From Anisakis pegreffii (taxonomy: Eukaryota; Nematoda; Chromadorea; Rhabditida; Anisakidae): a DNA stretch of 64,000 bases. The stretch covers positions 21,418 through 85,417 of the forward strand of contig JAPYMA010000315.1 in assembly GCA_035041965.1 (NCBI GenBank), in the 5' to 3' direction. Position numbers and translations under genes: made by a program. Positions 1 to 12,900 of this stretch are shown here, piece after piece; the stretch's first letter is position 1, and each line of letters opens with the position of its first letter. The notes beneath the pieces are model-generated. The model was given only the letters and a program-made list of their open reading frames with translations. It searched no databases and was not told the DNA's origin.

Positions 1-2352
1 AGTGAGGAAGGCTGTGATGGTACAAGCTGTTAATTTCAGTGGTAATTAGATCGACGAATTTTTGGCTATTTACAACTTGTAATCTTTGAATTATTGTTTT
101 GTTTCATTTTTGCATGGTTATTATTAACTTTGCTATTTTGCGACAAGTACTGCGATTGTGTTGGGTGTAGTGTTATGTGCGACATGTCTTAATTGATCTG
201 CTGATTGTTGATTTAATTTTCACCGTTTCTGATTTGTTCGTCGTAGTTTTAGTTTCGAATGAATTGCATTTCGTATGGATAATATTTCAGTGTAATATTT
301 TTTTGAATCACGATAATATTTCGGCTTGAGCAATTTAATCCTGAAACAAGTAAGCTCATTGAGCGTGATGTTTCAGTCGGAGACGTCTGTGTGCAGAGGC
401 TACTACTGATTGTGATCCGTTTCATTACCGTTTGTTCACAGCCCAGAATCGTTTTTTTTTTCAACTTCAAATTGCGTCTTCCGACTAATATCTGAGACTT
501 GTCGTTTGAGCGATAAAATTGTGATAACGGAAATGACGTCGTTTTGCGATGATAATGAAATGAACATGCCCCAATAGCTCACTGAACAATGTGAATTGAT
601 CGCTTCGTTTGAATGTCATCAATCTGAGCATTCCGTATTTATTGTTGAATTGGTGTGTTGAGCAGTGAAACCTCAATTCACGAGCACATTCCCTTGCAAA
701 AGCTTGGTTATATAATCCAAGTTTGTCATAAAGAATGAATTCGATTTCTCCGTATTATTCGACGTGAAATGAAATGGTTCGTACCAACCGCTGTGATCCT
801 TCTCTGCGTAAACGTTTATTGATGCCCTAGGGTAACGGGCGTAAGACGTGCCCTTTTTGATTGTAAGGTATACCATCATTGTCGTCCTCCAATAATCTAG
901 ATGCCTTCGTCATCCTAGCGACCTATCAAAAAGACTGAATGACTGAGAAGTTCACTGTCAAGAGTTTGTCGATGTTATCAAAGTTAACACTTTATTGTTG
1001 TCGAACAAGCGTTTCGAAAAGATTACTGAACAATTGTGGAGGATATATGAAAAATATTAATTCATCTTACAATTAATGATATATTGCTCATGGAGTTAGG
1101 CGCGTGATCGAGAAGTAGGGTATTGACATTCAATCGCAACAAGCGTTGTTTTGTTCGCAAATTTTTGGTAAAAACAGATCTTGTCTCTAGTGATTTGTTG
1201 ACTGAGGACTCTCGTGATGAATTCTGATCGCTAAAACGATGCGTGTGCTATCGTTACGGAATATCAACTGGAAATTGATGAGAACCGATTAGAATTCTCT
1301 CTGGAATCCTCTTCATACGAGCAATTCCGTTCAGTAAGAGTGGATTTGAACGTGAATTTGAAGTGGATTTGTAGAAAACTTCGATGTTCGTTTGTATATG
1401 GATTTTGCGTGTTTCAAGTGTTTGTAAATGGATGATTCAGTTTGTGTGTAAAATAAAGCCAAAGTACAACATATTATTTGACATGCGTCATATCATATGG
1501 TGCCAGCCGCTATCAAACAAACGCATCACAATATCATGAAAATCTGTTACATATTAACAAATCTTTAAGAATTCATTTCATCCGATACCATAACAGTGCT
1601 TCTTAACTGGTTGGCCGCATATAGGTTATACATTAACAGTGTTCCTTTTCGAATGTTCTTTATCCTTCAATAGCGAATCGCTTTCCTTCGCACGTTTGCA
1701 GAGAGCAGCAAAAAAATTCCAGTTGAGCTACAGAACGCTATTTTTTACATCTGTTTTTTCGCGTGTACTTTTTAGTTTAGTTACTACTAATTCTTCAGAA
1801 CTAAAATGACCAGTCTCTTTGCCGGGTATGGGGGGAGAATAAGAAAAATTTTACAATGATCATATCAGGCAATTTCTGTAAAGAACATACGAAAAGGTCT
1901 TATAAGGGGTCAAACCGTTATTATGAATTCTTATTGAGTTATGGTGCGGCATAGGCTAATCGCCAGGTTGTACTCACTGAAAATATTTCTTGTTCAAAGA
2001 AGCACTTGCAAAGAACTAGCGAATTGTCTCGATCAGTGAGTGTATGCTAACGAATATCGTTTGCGTGTGCTACATCACACTCTTTCCAAAACTGCACAAT
2101 TGCCTACGTTAGCTTTGTTTGTATGCGTAAAATGTGGAAATGCTCCGTTTGAGACACTTAAATGGTCTGTAAATATAAACTGAAAGCGAAGAACTTATAA
2201 CTCGTGCCTCACTTCGGAGATTTGTAACAATTGCGAATTGAAACCGATAGTTATTTTGAGTGGTTCGAGATGTGGTGAAACGTTGAGGATGCTCGAGAAA
2301 GCGTCGAGTTCTTATTTCAAAAAAACCCCATAATTGTAAGCATTGCACAATT
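1..2352. other. Upstream intergenic region, no supported gene
   Basis: AT-rich sequence without a convincing gene. Short minus-strand ORFs at 673-879, 485-676 and 249-470 follow one another but show no family I recognise and no clear splice pattern. The first 33 bases read in one plus frame as a short Cys-containing peptide ending in a stop, so the tail of a gene from outside the window is possible but cannot be shown. An AATAAA motif lies near 1451 on the plus strand. Confidence 0.5.
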
Positions 2353-2357
2353 TTCAG

Positions 2358-2362
2358 AAAAG
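2358..2362 (+). promoter_or_regulatory. Probable spliced-leader acceptor and 5-nt leader of POLD3
   Basis: A TTTTCAG acceptor ends at 2357, only five bases before the POLD3 ATG at 2363. Such a short leader preceded by an intron-type 3' splice site is what nematode SL trans-splicing produces. That it is used in trans is inference; a cis-spliced 5' UTR exon is the alternative. Confidence 0.5.
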
Positions 2363-5300
2363 ATGAGTATCGGACGAAAGGGCTTGCTGGAGACGACCCT
2401 GTTTGATTCTCAGAAAGTGGTCACAATTGCTTATTTAAGTCGGCACGCGCATATATCTATTGATGAAGCTAGAGAGTTAGTTTATTCACCTTAGTTATGT
2501 GAATGAGAACCGCCGAATATCAGTTGACAAAAATGCGTTCACGGGAGCAGCGTGAATTGGAGGTCCTTTGGACTTTGAAGAGAGGCCTAATTCATCAGAA
2601 TGTTGCATTTATAGTCTGGTTAATCTGCTGTTAATAACGTGATTGAAAAGTTTAAATTTGCAGCGAATTACAATCGTTTTATATGGAAAATCGAGACAAA
2701 TCCAAATTGCATGCAATTTATCTGATAAGCGGGCGATTAAATGATGAATCAACGAATGAGATAAAGCAACAGAACGTCAACAAACCAATCGAATGTAATC
2801 GTGTGCAATTGGTCAGAGACGAGAGTTTGGAGAAAATTAAACAAAATTATCATTCTGTGGATACTTGTGAAATATTTTGTCTTCACTCAAATTCCATTAA
2901 GGTTTCGACAGAACTCTATCGTTCACTTTAAATCATTTCGTCTCGTTTTGTTCTTTGAATTCTCCTATTATTTTCAAAAAATTCTATTCTCAATAATGTT
3001 TATGCTTTTGGTTCGTTAATTTTTAATATTCATTATCCCGTTTTTATGTAATGCAAGAAATCAAACTTGAAGAGTTTATACTCGTTGTATGGTATCGATC
3101 ATATAGATGATGATGAGTACAATTCAACGGATAAAGAACGAAGTTGGCTAGCATCTCAAATGGCTGAGGTGAAACGAGATGAGATGTTGAAAGAACATCT
3201 TGCAACTGCTCAACTTCTTGAAAAATCGGCCAAGGTTTCAGTGTACTCTCACTTCATCATTTGGAATTAATTATAGTGATGATTCATTATGATTAATTGC
3301 GGATAAATAATGTTTTTTGGATAGTTCGTTAACATTCATTCAAGTGTTTGTTGTCAGACTGACGTAATTTTCATAAGACTAGTGGAATTCGTTTTTATTC
3401 AATCGTAAACAATTCTTGATTTTCGTTATTCTGAGGGATGGTTTTCATGAATCAGAATTCCTTTATTAGAAATACGTTTTCTTAGCCAACGGTAGTGCTG
3501 TCATGAATCACTCCTCAAAATCACTGAAGGTTATTCAATGCGTAATCTGGTTATCTCTTTAGATTCTCAATATTGGTTTTATTCTTGGCCATAATCATCT
3601 GTTTTACAGCAATTAGATCTTTCGTCGTCCAATTCGCAATCATCCAAGAAGCACGAGACTGTTAATCATTCAAAATCAATTACACAAAAGCATGCCGAAC
3701 GCAATGACATCAGCTCGTTGTTCAAAAAGGCTGCTTCAAAACCGAAACAAACAACACCAGTGGTTAATTTCGAGAATATTTCATTCAGATCTGGAATATT
3801 CATAAAATCTATTGTCATTATTTTTCCAACGTTTCCATAGATTTTTTCACAGATGATTTAAAATCATTGCAGAAAGCTGCTCGTGAGAGTCCGTTTAGCA
3901 CACCAACGAGCGAAAAAAAGCATGACGCATCAGAGAATACGAAGGCTTCAGAGAGTGGTCAGCAGAAGTTAGTTGTTCACTTCCGTTTGACATCGATTTC
4001 ATCTCTGAATAATTTTGTCTGATTATTGATTTTAGCGAATCCTTTTGTAAGATATTGCCGTTCATTATCAGATCTCATCTGGATGGAAAAGTAGTTTTTG
4101 TGTTCAACTTTCGAACACTTCACACTTTGTTGACGAAGAAAGATTCTGAATTTGATCGTTTTTTGATTTATCGTCTGCATGAAACGGCATGACATGCAAG
4201 CATGATTTCGATTATCTGCTATGTGTTTCGTTTCGTTCAGCATCTTCGGCGTATATTCGAACCTATCTTGAATGGTAATCGGCTCACCTTAAAGCATCAC
4301 TTATTTTTTCCTTCAGACGTCGCGGTCGACGAATTTTGGTCGATAATGAGGATCAAGAAGAAGAAAAACATATTTTGGAAGAGAAGAAAAAGATTAAAAA
4401 AGAATTCGCTTCAAATCAAGCGGATAGGAAAACAAGCGGTGATACCAATGGTGAACAGTCAACTTCCGTGAAAACAATTGAAAAGTTGAAAAAGGAGGAA
4501 AAGAAACGTTCAATAATAAGTTGTAAGGTTTTGTTAATTGATTCCAAGTTCCTATATTCACATTTATCTAGAAACTTTCATTACGGAATATTCTTGAAAT
4601 GACATTTCTTCTCCTTGGGAATCATTTTTGTGTGTGGTTTCTGCATGGAAATTTGCATCGAATAAATTTATCAACGCGTTTGATTAGTTGAAATATTTTT
4701 GTAAATTTCAGCTCAAGATGATTTATTCTCTGATGATGCATCTTCATCACCAGAGCGAATGAACGGCTCCGAAGAAGGTGCTGAAGAACGTCAAAGTACA
4801 ACTGTTTCATCGAAACGACCTCGTCGATCGTGTAACCATTTGAATGTTCCGTATAATTCACTCTTTTCCAAATTACTTTTCCAATTGATCATTCACTTGG
4901 ATGCATTCTCTAAGTGCGTTATTCTCGTGGTATTTCCATTGTTCGCAAGAATCAATCTCACTAATTAATTGCATGCAAACTGAAAGTTCCTATTCAAGCT
5001 TATCAATTCGTTTAAACTGTTATATCGATTGAAAATATCATTTCAATAATACTACTGGTATATTGCTTTGAATATTTTTCATCTGCCTCAAGCGTGCAAA
5101 ATTTTCTTGGCTGAATTGCGTTTCGTTTGCAGCTCGTAAGTTAACACCAGAACGTAAAACAACTTCCACAAACGACACCAAAAAGAAACCGACTCGAAAG
5201 GAACATGTTACAGAGACTTTCGTTGATGAAGATGGTTTTATGGGTTTGTTTCTTTCATTTCAATAATTTTGGTTTATCTCATCCGAATACGGATTTCTGA

Positions 5301-5723
5301 ATGATGAGATCATGAGTGGTGCCCGCAGTTCCATTATTTAAAATGGAAGTGTGCACAAATATGGATAATTCAAATTTTATCTGAATGATTACTGTATTGT
5401 ACTGCATATACCATTCTTTCTTTCTTCATTGGTGCCGAATTCGATATCAACGAAAAGCTTTTTCATTGTGTTGGAACGATTCTATTTGAATGCGATTTCA
5501 AAGAATGAAATTTTCAGTAACGAAACAGGTTCTGAAAGAAGTGGACGTTCAGTCAGCGGATGAAGAGAATACAGCCAACTCGAAGAAACAAGTGCCGTTA
5601 TCACAAATGACAACCCAAAATATCGCGTCAGATCAGCCACACGCTAATGAGAGAACGGTTGCAGCAAGTAAAAGGACACCTCATGGACAGTCCAAAATTA
5701 GTGCTTTCTTCAAGAAAGTTTAA
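2363..5723 (+). CDS. POLD3: DNA polymerase delta subunit 3 (POLD3/p66)
   Basis: Accessory subunit of replicative DNA polymerase delta in the nucleus; it joins the B-subunit (p50) to PCNA. Nine exons fit with matching phases: 2363-2475, 2664-2901, 3058-3234, 3610-3762, 3873-3967, 4317-4522, 4712-4831, 5133-5243 and 5518-5723, giving about 472 residues (human about 466). The first 150 or so residues match the conserved p50-binding domain, with the family pattern HAIYLISG and VQLVRDESLEKIK. The middle is charged, Lys/Glu/Ser-rich and low in complexity, as usual for this family. Near the C-terminus comes the conserved FVDEDGFM box, spliced directly to VTKQV, and the protein ends in a PCNA-interacting PIP box, QSKISAFFKKV (Q, I, F, F at the canonical spacing). 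The exon 3 acceptor (TGCAAG) is slightly unusual. The start was chosen because it lies just after a TTTTCAG and begins the conserved domain. Identification is by motif order and length, and I consider it firm. Confidence 0.93.
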
Positions 5724-7509
5724 GTTTATAAGTGTTCAGTATTAATGAATTGTATCTGTCACCTCATTTTCTGAAAACAGGTTACTCTCATCGTAATATG
5801 CAATTTACAACGAATTGTTTTCTCAATGTAGTTCAAAGAGAACGATCGATTCAAGAACGATGATTGTTCGTTTTCGGGTGAATTTGAACTCGTTATGTCA
5901 TTTTTCAAGTTGTCATTGAACCAGCTGAATATGTTAATGTCAACGCAGTACCTGCGACGGTGGTTTGATGGGATGAATCGTGATCAATTTTGCGAAATCT
6001 GAAACTTATTCACCTTGGCATTTCATTGTTTTTTGCTACTGAAAGAGTTGTTTTGTTTCATTATTGATGTCAATGTTACTATTTTCACTTCGTTATCATT
6101 CTTATCACAACAATTTCTGTTCGTTCAATGTTTATTCTTTTCTTTACGTTTGCACATTTTTGTTCACCACTCACCGATTATGCATACTGGTTCTTATTCA
6201 TTTTTCGATCGCTTTTTTGATTTGATCATATGACTGATAATTTGGTTCCGATCGATTTTACACTTATTCGCTGTTGAATGGTGTTTTATTGGGATGATTT
6301 GTTTGTATCGATCAGTAAGGATTCTTCTTAAAATTTAGCTATCGTTTACATTCACTAGAAGCAACACGTTTTTGTAATTGGATTTGCTACTACTTTACAT
6401 GATGATACTCAGTCGTTTGATGGATTGCAATAAATTCGTTCAGAAATTAAGCCTTTACACTGGAATGTTTCTCGTCAGTAAATACGTTAACAAATCGCCT
6501 GTTGACAATGTTTGTCGGTTCGATTGCATGCAAATGCGTTATTCAATCGTGAATATTGAATACCTCATGCAAGCTGCGAGTCTTCAATACTCTAACTGCA
6601 GCATACATGCTTGCCATGAGCTGCTTCTAAATTGTTGGGCGTTCTACTGACATTGGCGCTCTTTTTCAAAATTATAGGAGTGATAAGCATATAGCGCTGC
6701 ATTCGCAATATTTCACGTCAAAACGTTAATCAAAATAGTCCGATGAAACGAGGATGAAGTGATAAGAAAGGTTATCAAAATAATTAAGAGATAGGCATAT
6801 GTGACCAATCAAGAAATTGGCACCCGCGCATCATTAAGACGGCAATATGCAATCAGTTTGTGTCCTCTTTTGCAGTTCAAATACTTAAGGAATAATTTGT
6901 GAATATTCACGCGATATTCTTATCGGTGACGTATGCTGCTGATAAAGGCAATCGCACAAAAATGCAATGCAATGATATTTTAGCACATATTTATTGAACA
7001 GTTCATTGGCGATCAAAACAGATCTCATTCTAATGTGTTTGAGCTGATTGCTCAATTACAGCCATTAAGAGTCCACTCTGTAGCCTATTCTTTTTGTTTG
7101 AATTATAACGTATTCTAGTAAATTTCCAAATCCGATCCTACATTTCGAAATATTGTTATATTTCGAAGTATTTCTGTAGACGACCTTCGTTCCATTATGT
7201 TTCCGTATGATCGCATTCTCTAAGCGTAACGTTTGCCCGATACCCCCAAATAGTAACCGTAAGGTCCAAGTAGGCACTGTTCGTAGATGAGTTGATGTCA
7301 GTGAATTAATACGGCACTCATGTTTAGGGACCAATCGGACGGATGCAGTTAACGTTGTAACATTAACGAAAATGTCTTTGATCGTATCATTTTCATATTT
7401 CACAAACGTTTTACATTGCGATTGTGCACACAAATGTGAGTGTTTCACAGCATAACAAAAACAGATTTATTGTTTTACAGAAGACACTGACCGTAACAAA
7501 ATATTAACA

Positions 7510-7518
7510 ATGGCAGAG
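7510..7518 (+). other. Possible first coding micro-exon (ATG + strong splice donor)
   Basis: An ATG in a good context is followed after three codons (Met-Ala-Glu) by a strong donor, GTAAGC, in phase 0. The next phase-0 acceptor leading into open, conserved sequence is the FPGS leader exon at 9896, so this may encode the first residues of a longer FPGS form. The intervening intron would be about 2.4 kb. No other sequence supports the link, and chance is quite possible. Confidence 0.25.
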
Positions 7519-8605
7519 GTAAGCCTTAATCTTTAAATGGTATTGTTCGTTAAAGGAACAGCTGAAAAATAGATCCGCTTCCCTGGTATAAATATCGAAT
7601 CGTTCACTTTTTTTCACTAAAGCTGCTTCACATGAACGGATCTATTTCTCAGACGTTTTGCTGTGCGTCTTCGTTTTCGTTTCCGCTTGGATATTTTAGC
7701 AGTAGAAGTTTGTAAGAGTGGATCGTTTGATTCGTGTCGGATACTTCTAACGGCTGCGTGTCCTATGTGAAATCAGCACCGACTTGTCATAGTTCATATC
7801 CTCTCAGTTACTTCAAAAAAATATTCTAAGCCAATGATTCTCATCCCTCTTGGACGATTTACAAAACTGGTAAATAAAAGTTTATTGACAGATTTCATAT
7901 TTCTTCCGTAATTCTTCAATAATATTTTCAAAATGTTTGTCTGAACACAAGAGAATGATTCGTTTAATACCATTATTATCAACAGGCTTCTTGATCTATC
8001 GATCAGTTTAAAGTTTATTGTTGGGGTGTAGTTGATTGTCCAAGGGAAAGACTGCGATCACGTTGAAGTGGGAAACATGGTCGGTCTGCTGTAGAGGAAG
8101 CATGACAACCACTGGTTCGAGTCGATAATTAGTCACTAAACATAGCTATGCTGTTTGACTGGTTGCGTGTCGTAGCTAAATGTTTACGTATGGAATATAA
8201 CGTGGAACATGACGCGGTGATATGCAGCACATAAATGAATTTGGTTTGATTGTGATTTTGTGCATACAGCTGAAAGAGCCGAATACGTGTTGGCCGTTGG
8301 GTAGGATCACTTATGGTTATTGTTCCTTCGATAAGTTGTTGCCATTTCTGCAGTCTATCAGCATCACCGAAGTGCACTATTAGAGAATTTGCGTTCTGGA
8401 TAATTGTCTTAGAAATAGATGCGTAAATGAAATAATCATTCTTCTTGTTATCATAATCTTTCCTTTCGTCTTATCAAATTCAACTTTTTGTACTTTACTT
8501 TATCAAACGAATACTTTTTCTAGTTGATAGATTTTTGATTGTTGACGTATAGTTTTTTGAACGTTCTCATAAGAGATGCCATTTTTATAAGATGCCATTT
8601 CAGTT

Positions 8606-8731
8606 TTGTAAAATTTTAGATTGTGATCGATCACTATCGTGTGCTTCTTTAATAGTTTCATCGCAAAACAGTTTCATTGCTTCTTAAACAGTTTCATCGC
8701 AAACAGTTTCATTGAGTCTAAAATTTTACAA
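8606..8731. repeat. Small inverted-repeat element with internal tandem repeat
   Basis: A 15-bp sequence (8606-8620, TTGTAAAATTTTAGA) recurs as its exact reverse complement at 8717-8731. Between them the motif GTTTCATCGCAAA alternates with ACAGTTTCATTG in a roughly twofold tandem array. The structure suggests a tiny foldback element or MITE remnant. No target-site duplication was recognised and no second copy was seen. Confidence 0.55.
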
Positions 8732-9895
8732 GCGACTGCTATCGCCCGCTAACACCTTTTTACTTGTTGAATATCGACCAAATGATCACGTTTTTCTTCC
8801 TCTTGACTGTGACTTTTCCATCTAGTGACACCATTGTATATTTAACCGCATTTTATTTTAGTATCACTTTGATAAGACGCATATGAATTACTTGATATAT
8901 GCATAAACTTCCTCTATTGTTTCACACCTCAAATCATCGATCACGGTCAACAATATTTCATTATTGAATTACTCGCAGTGCAAATGTGATAGCTTGTATC
9001 CTCATGCGACTGCCACATCGAAACTTGTTTTGAACGTCATCTTCTCGGAGATTATCATCGCAGTTCAATGATCGTTTGATCATTTCACTCAACTGTTTAC
9101 ATTAAATTCGATTGTTCATTCTTCGTCGGCAAATATTGATTCACACCATCACAATTTTCCTTCCATCTCTCTGAATCTTTGTTTGGGAGTTTGGTTGGAA
9201 CACATTTGGTCATTCTTTGATTTTTGATGAGTGTATTTAACAACGTTTTGGATGCCTCATTATTCCCATCGTACGTTAACGTGTAAATCATACAAAGTCA
9301 GCTGTCTGATTCGTTCGTTTTCATTCTGTTCCTTTGTTTCTCCTCAGTCGTGTGTCATGTAATGTTGTTTGGTCAGTCAGTATATCGAGTTATTTTATGA
9401 AGTATTTCAAGGCGATTCATGAGAGAAAATCTGTAATGCTCAACACATATAACGTACTCATGTATTCTTACAGTATTAGAGCTATCGTTCGATTAGTCTG
9501 TCTATCCGAATGGTTCTTCATTTGATTTGATTTGTTGAAAAAGAATGCAGGCTGAAGAGGAATGTAGACTAGCGGACTAATATTGGTTTGTTCGTTGTGT
9601 ATTTTTGTGAGCAGTATTATATTTTGTAGTAATTATACTAAATTGCAAATGAATTTGTTTTGTGAATGCGTATCGGAGATAGCAGTGTTATCAAATGACT
9701 CATTCAAAGGTGTTATCAAATGACCTCGTCTTAAAATATCCTCATCAGCCTCATTCAGCATGCTCTCATTTTATGTCGTGTTTGCGTTTTTGTTATTTCT
9801 CTGATTTTTCTTTCCCATCATAAATCAATTTTCTGGTAACTAATAGAATTTTCTCCGTTTTCAAATATTTTCTCAGTGTGAATTAATATTTTCAG

Positions 9896-9991
9896 TTGCT
9901 GTTCATTTCTCAACTAAAATTGCATTGTTCGCTCGCACGATTAATACGTCGCCATTCACTGCTGATAAATCTTGTGCGGAATATCTCAACA
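9896..9991 (+). other. In-frame, presequence-like leader upstream of FPGS ATG
   Basis: A TTTTCAG acceptor ends at 9895. The 96 bases from there to the FPGS ATG are open and in frame with it, and read as a basic, hydrophobic, acid-free peptide including LARLIRRHSLLINLVRNIS. This has the look of a mitochondrial presequence, and human FPGS has a presequence in the same place, made from an upstream start. No in-frame ATG precedes it in this exon (a TAA lies at 9884), so an upstream coding exon would be needed. If a spliced leader joins at 9895, this is simply 5' UTR. Confidence 0.45.
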
Positions 9992-12900
9992 ATGGCAAAA
10001 CCAGTCACTAAAAGCACAGCATATGAAGTAATTTTTGTGCGAATATTAGAATTTCACTGAATGAATTTATTGCTGAACTCACGAAAGTCTGCCTTTTTAT
10101 CATGCGATGTGCTCTACTGAATCAAATTTGTGAACAACATTCGTTCCATACCAGCCGCATACAACTATTTCGTATTTGTCGGCGTTAGCTAGAATAATTC
10201 ATTATTAAAGGCCCAGTTTATTGCAATGAATCCCTGATATAGCTAAAATTTCCCAGTTCTCCTCGTGATCGATTTGCAGCCTCCAGTAATGATCAATTTA
10301 TGCATTGCCCCAAGCCTTCTGATATCATTTATTTAATCATTCAATTATTTTTGGATTTCATTCATTTCATCTTTACTTGTGGTTCTTTTTTGCCCATTCA
10401 TCGTTTCGAATGTTTCATAATTTCAGAATGCTGTTTCACAGTTGAATACTCTGCAGAGTAACGCGCGTACAATTCAACAGGTGCGCAAGAATCGTGAATT
10501 CTTTCAGTCAATTAATTTAGCTGAAACGATGATATTTCTGAAGCGATGTAATATTGAGGTATTCTGCAACCATTTTCTCACCATTGTCCATCAGTTATTA
10601 TATTCGTTATTCATTGTTCCATTCAAGCATTATTTTCAATTTGATGCATGACTTGATTGAATTGCATCTCTGTGATGAAATACAACGCTTCGAGTGTTGC
10701 CATTTTGAAGGGTAATTGTTCAATGATTATTGCATTTAATCACTCGTAAAATATTCGCAGTTAGATGACATCGATAAATTGAATGTGATTCATATTAGCG
10801 GTACCAAAGGAAAAGGATCAACGTGTGCGTTCATCGAGTCAATTTTAAGACAGTTTGGTTATAAAACTGGATTTTACAGGTTCGCTTATTGTTTTTAGTT
10901 GTTGCATTTCATAATCTGATCTTCGTCTATTTTATTATTTATCGCCAAACAATTGCGTGTTTCAGTTCACCGCATTTAGTGCATGTGCGCGAGCGCATTC
11001 GAATCAATGGTCGTCCGTTAAGTGAAACTGCGTTTACGAAGTATTTTTTTACTGTTTACGATCGACTTCAGAAAGGGGTTCGTTTTGAGGTGTTTTTGAA
11101 TGAGCGATCGCTTTTGTCTATCTGATTCGTCAACGATTTCATCTAATGTGGATCTGTAAATTGGAGATGAAATGAACGTTTGTGAGAAAATGACGGCATT
11201 TGTTCGGTGTTTTCATTTCGAGTTCAGCTTCAACATATTCTCACTCTTTTAGCCATCGAGAAATGAACTTGTGAACAAATTTTCAATGAAAATAAAGTGT
11301 GCAGTTGATGAATTTCAAGGCAGTTGATGACGGCGCGATGCCAACTTATTTCAAATTCCTTACGTTGATGGCATTCCACGTTTTTATTGAAGAGAAAGTT
11401 GACGTTGCTATCATCGAGGTGGGCATTGGCGGTGAACATGATTGCACTAATGTGATCAGGTTGCTTCTCTTGATTCGTCGCATTCAATTTTTGTTTATTC
11501 GACATTCGTGCATGGGAATTATGCTGTATATAAAGTGTTTCAACCGTACCGTTCAATCATTCAAATTAGTTTATTGTAATCGGCGTTTGGAAAAAAAGTA
11601 AAACATTTAAGAAATCCAGTGGTTTGTGGTGTAACAACGCTCGATTTCGATCACGTATCGTTGCTGGGTTCGACACTCGAAGAGATCGCATGGCAAAAGG
11701 CTGGCATTTTTAAGAAAGATTCAGTGGCGGTTGTGGCTGATCAAACACCACAGACGATGAATGTTATGATGTCTCGTGCAATCGAGCGAAAGGTTATTTG
11801 ATGTTCGCTGACAGCCAATACGTTTGACTGTGCTTCGCAAACATGATAATGTTATGTGGTTGAAGTTTTGTTTAGTGTCAGTTGAGAAGAGCGCCCAACT
11901 TCGATGCATACAATTGGCCATGTGAGCAACTCGAAATTGGTATTCCCGGCCAACATCAATACTGGAATATTACACTAGCCATGCAGTTGGCCAAGATTTG
12001 GCTTCAAACGATGAATCACAAATGCGGTAATTCTAATATTATTGGTGGTTGCTGGAGTGTGCTTTTGATATTCATTTCAGACGCCTTAATGGATAATGGA
12101 TCAAAATTGGCGTATGTGCAACAAGGTAGTACCTTACCTGGTTTTGTGGTGCCAGAGCAGTTTATTGATGGTATTCGGCTATGCAAGTGGCCTGGACGAA
12201 GCCAAATGCTGAGGATAAGCGACTCATTAATATACTTCCTTGACGGAGCTCATACACCTAAGAGTTTAGAGGTTCAAAATAATTTATCTTCAAAGTCAGA
12301 TGTGAATTACAATATTTGATGGATAAACTGTTACGAATTTGAAGCACATATAATATTTCAGTGTTGTGCTACATGGTATAAGTGGGATCGTCAGCGAGTG
12401 AATCAAGATCCCTTTGCTAAGAAGCCATTACGAATTTTATTATTTCACTGTACAGGTGATCGAAAACCAGAGTCTTTGCTGCCTCATTTAGTGGTACTTT
12501 TTATTCCTCTCATGTGGTCTCATCTTCGTTTGTTTAGCAATTTTCATTTCCATATTATAATCAAGTAATCAGTTGTTTTTTTTTTTTTGAAAATAAAATT
12601 GCCATATGAAATTACCTGGATTGGCCAGTTTATCAGACGTTTGTAAGCCACAATGCGTTTCCGTTCGCATTGTTTTAGCCTCAGTTGACGCCACCCCGTT
12701 GGCTAGGCGGGCACGCCAACTGAACACAACCACCCAATTAATTAGTTACCGTAAGTACTTTGCATGATTAAAGATTACCGAATACCAATGCGGTAAATAA
12801 TCGTAACTCTAATCAAACAAATATTCTGCCGATCGCCCGATCGGTAAAGCAACTACTCGGTGTTCAGTAAGTATGCACGAGGTACTTTTGAAAGATTCAT

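Larger units (their letters stand above)
5724..9895. other. POLD3-FPGS intergenic region
   Basis: About 4.2 kb of AT-rich DNA with no assembled gene. It holds a 127-codon minus-strand ORF at 7065-7448 of no recognised family, other short ORFs (8129-8377 -, 7794-7982 -, 9097-9291 -), a micro-exon candidate at 7510-7518 and the inverted-repeat element at 8606-8731. None of the ORFs has a matching set of splice sites or a motif I can name. Confidence 0.5.

Noticed and set aside
249..879. Three consecutive short minus-strand ORFs, possibly a decayed gene
   Set aside because: No residue pattern could be tied to a family and the frames do not join into a plausible protein.
7065..7448. 127-codon minus-strand ORF
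   Set aside because: No recognised motif, no flanking splice partners and ordinary composition; kept only as a note in the intergenic description.
8040..8125. tRNA-like words (GGTTCGAGTC after a possible A-box)
   Set aside because: The stems do not close: no acceptor stem, no anticodon arm and the A-box is a poor match.
12612..12640. TTACCTGG at the start of the dispersed repeat, resembling the 5' end of U1 snRNA
   Set aside because: The similarity stops after about eight bases, the second copy has GTACCTGG, and no U1 stem-loops or Sm site follow.
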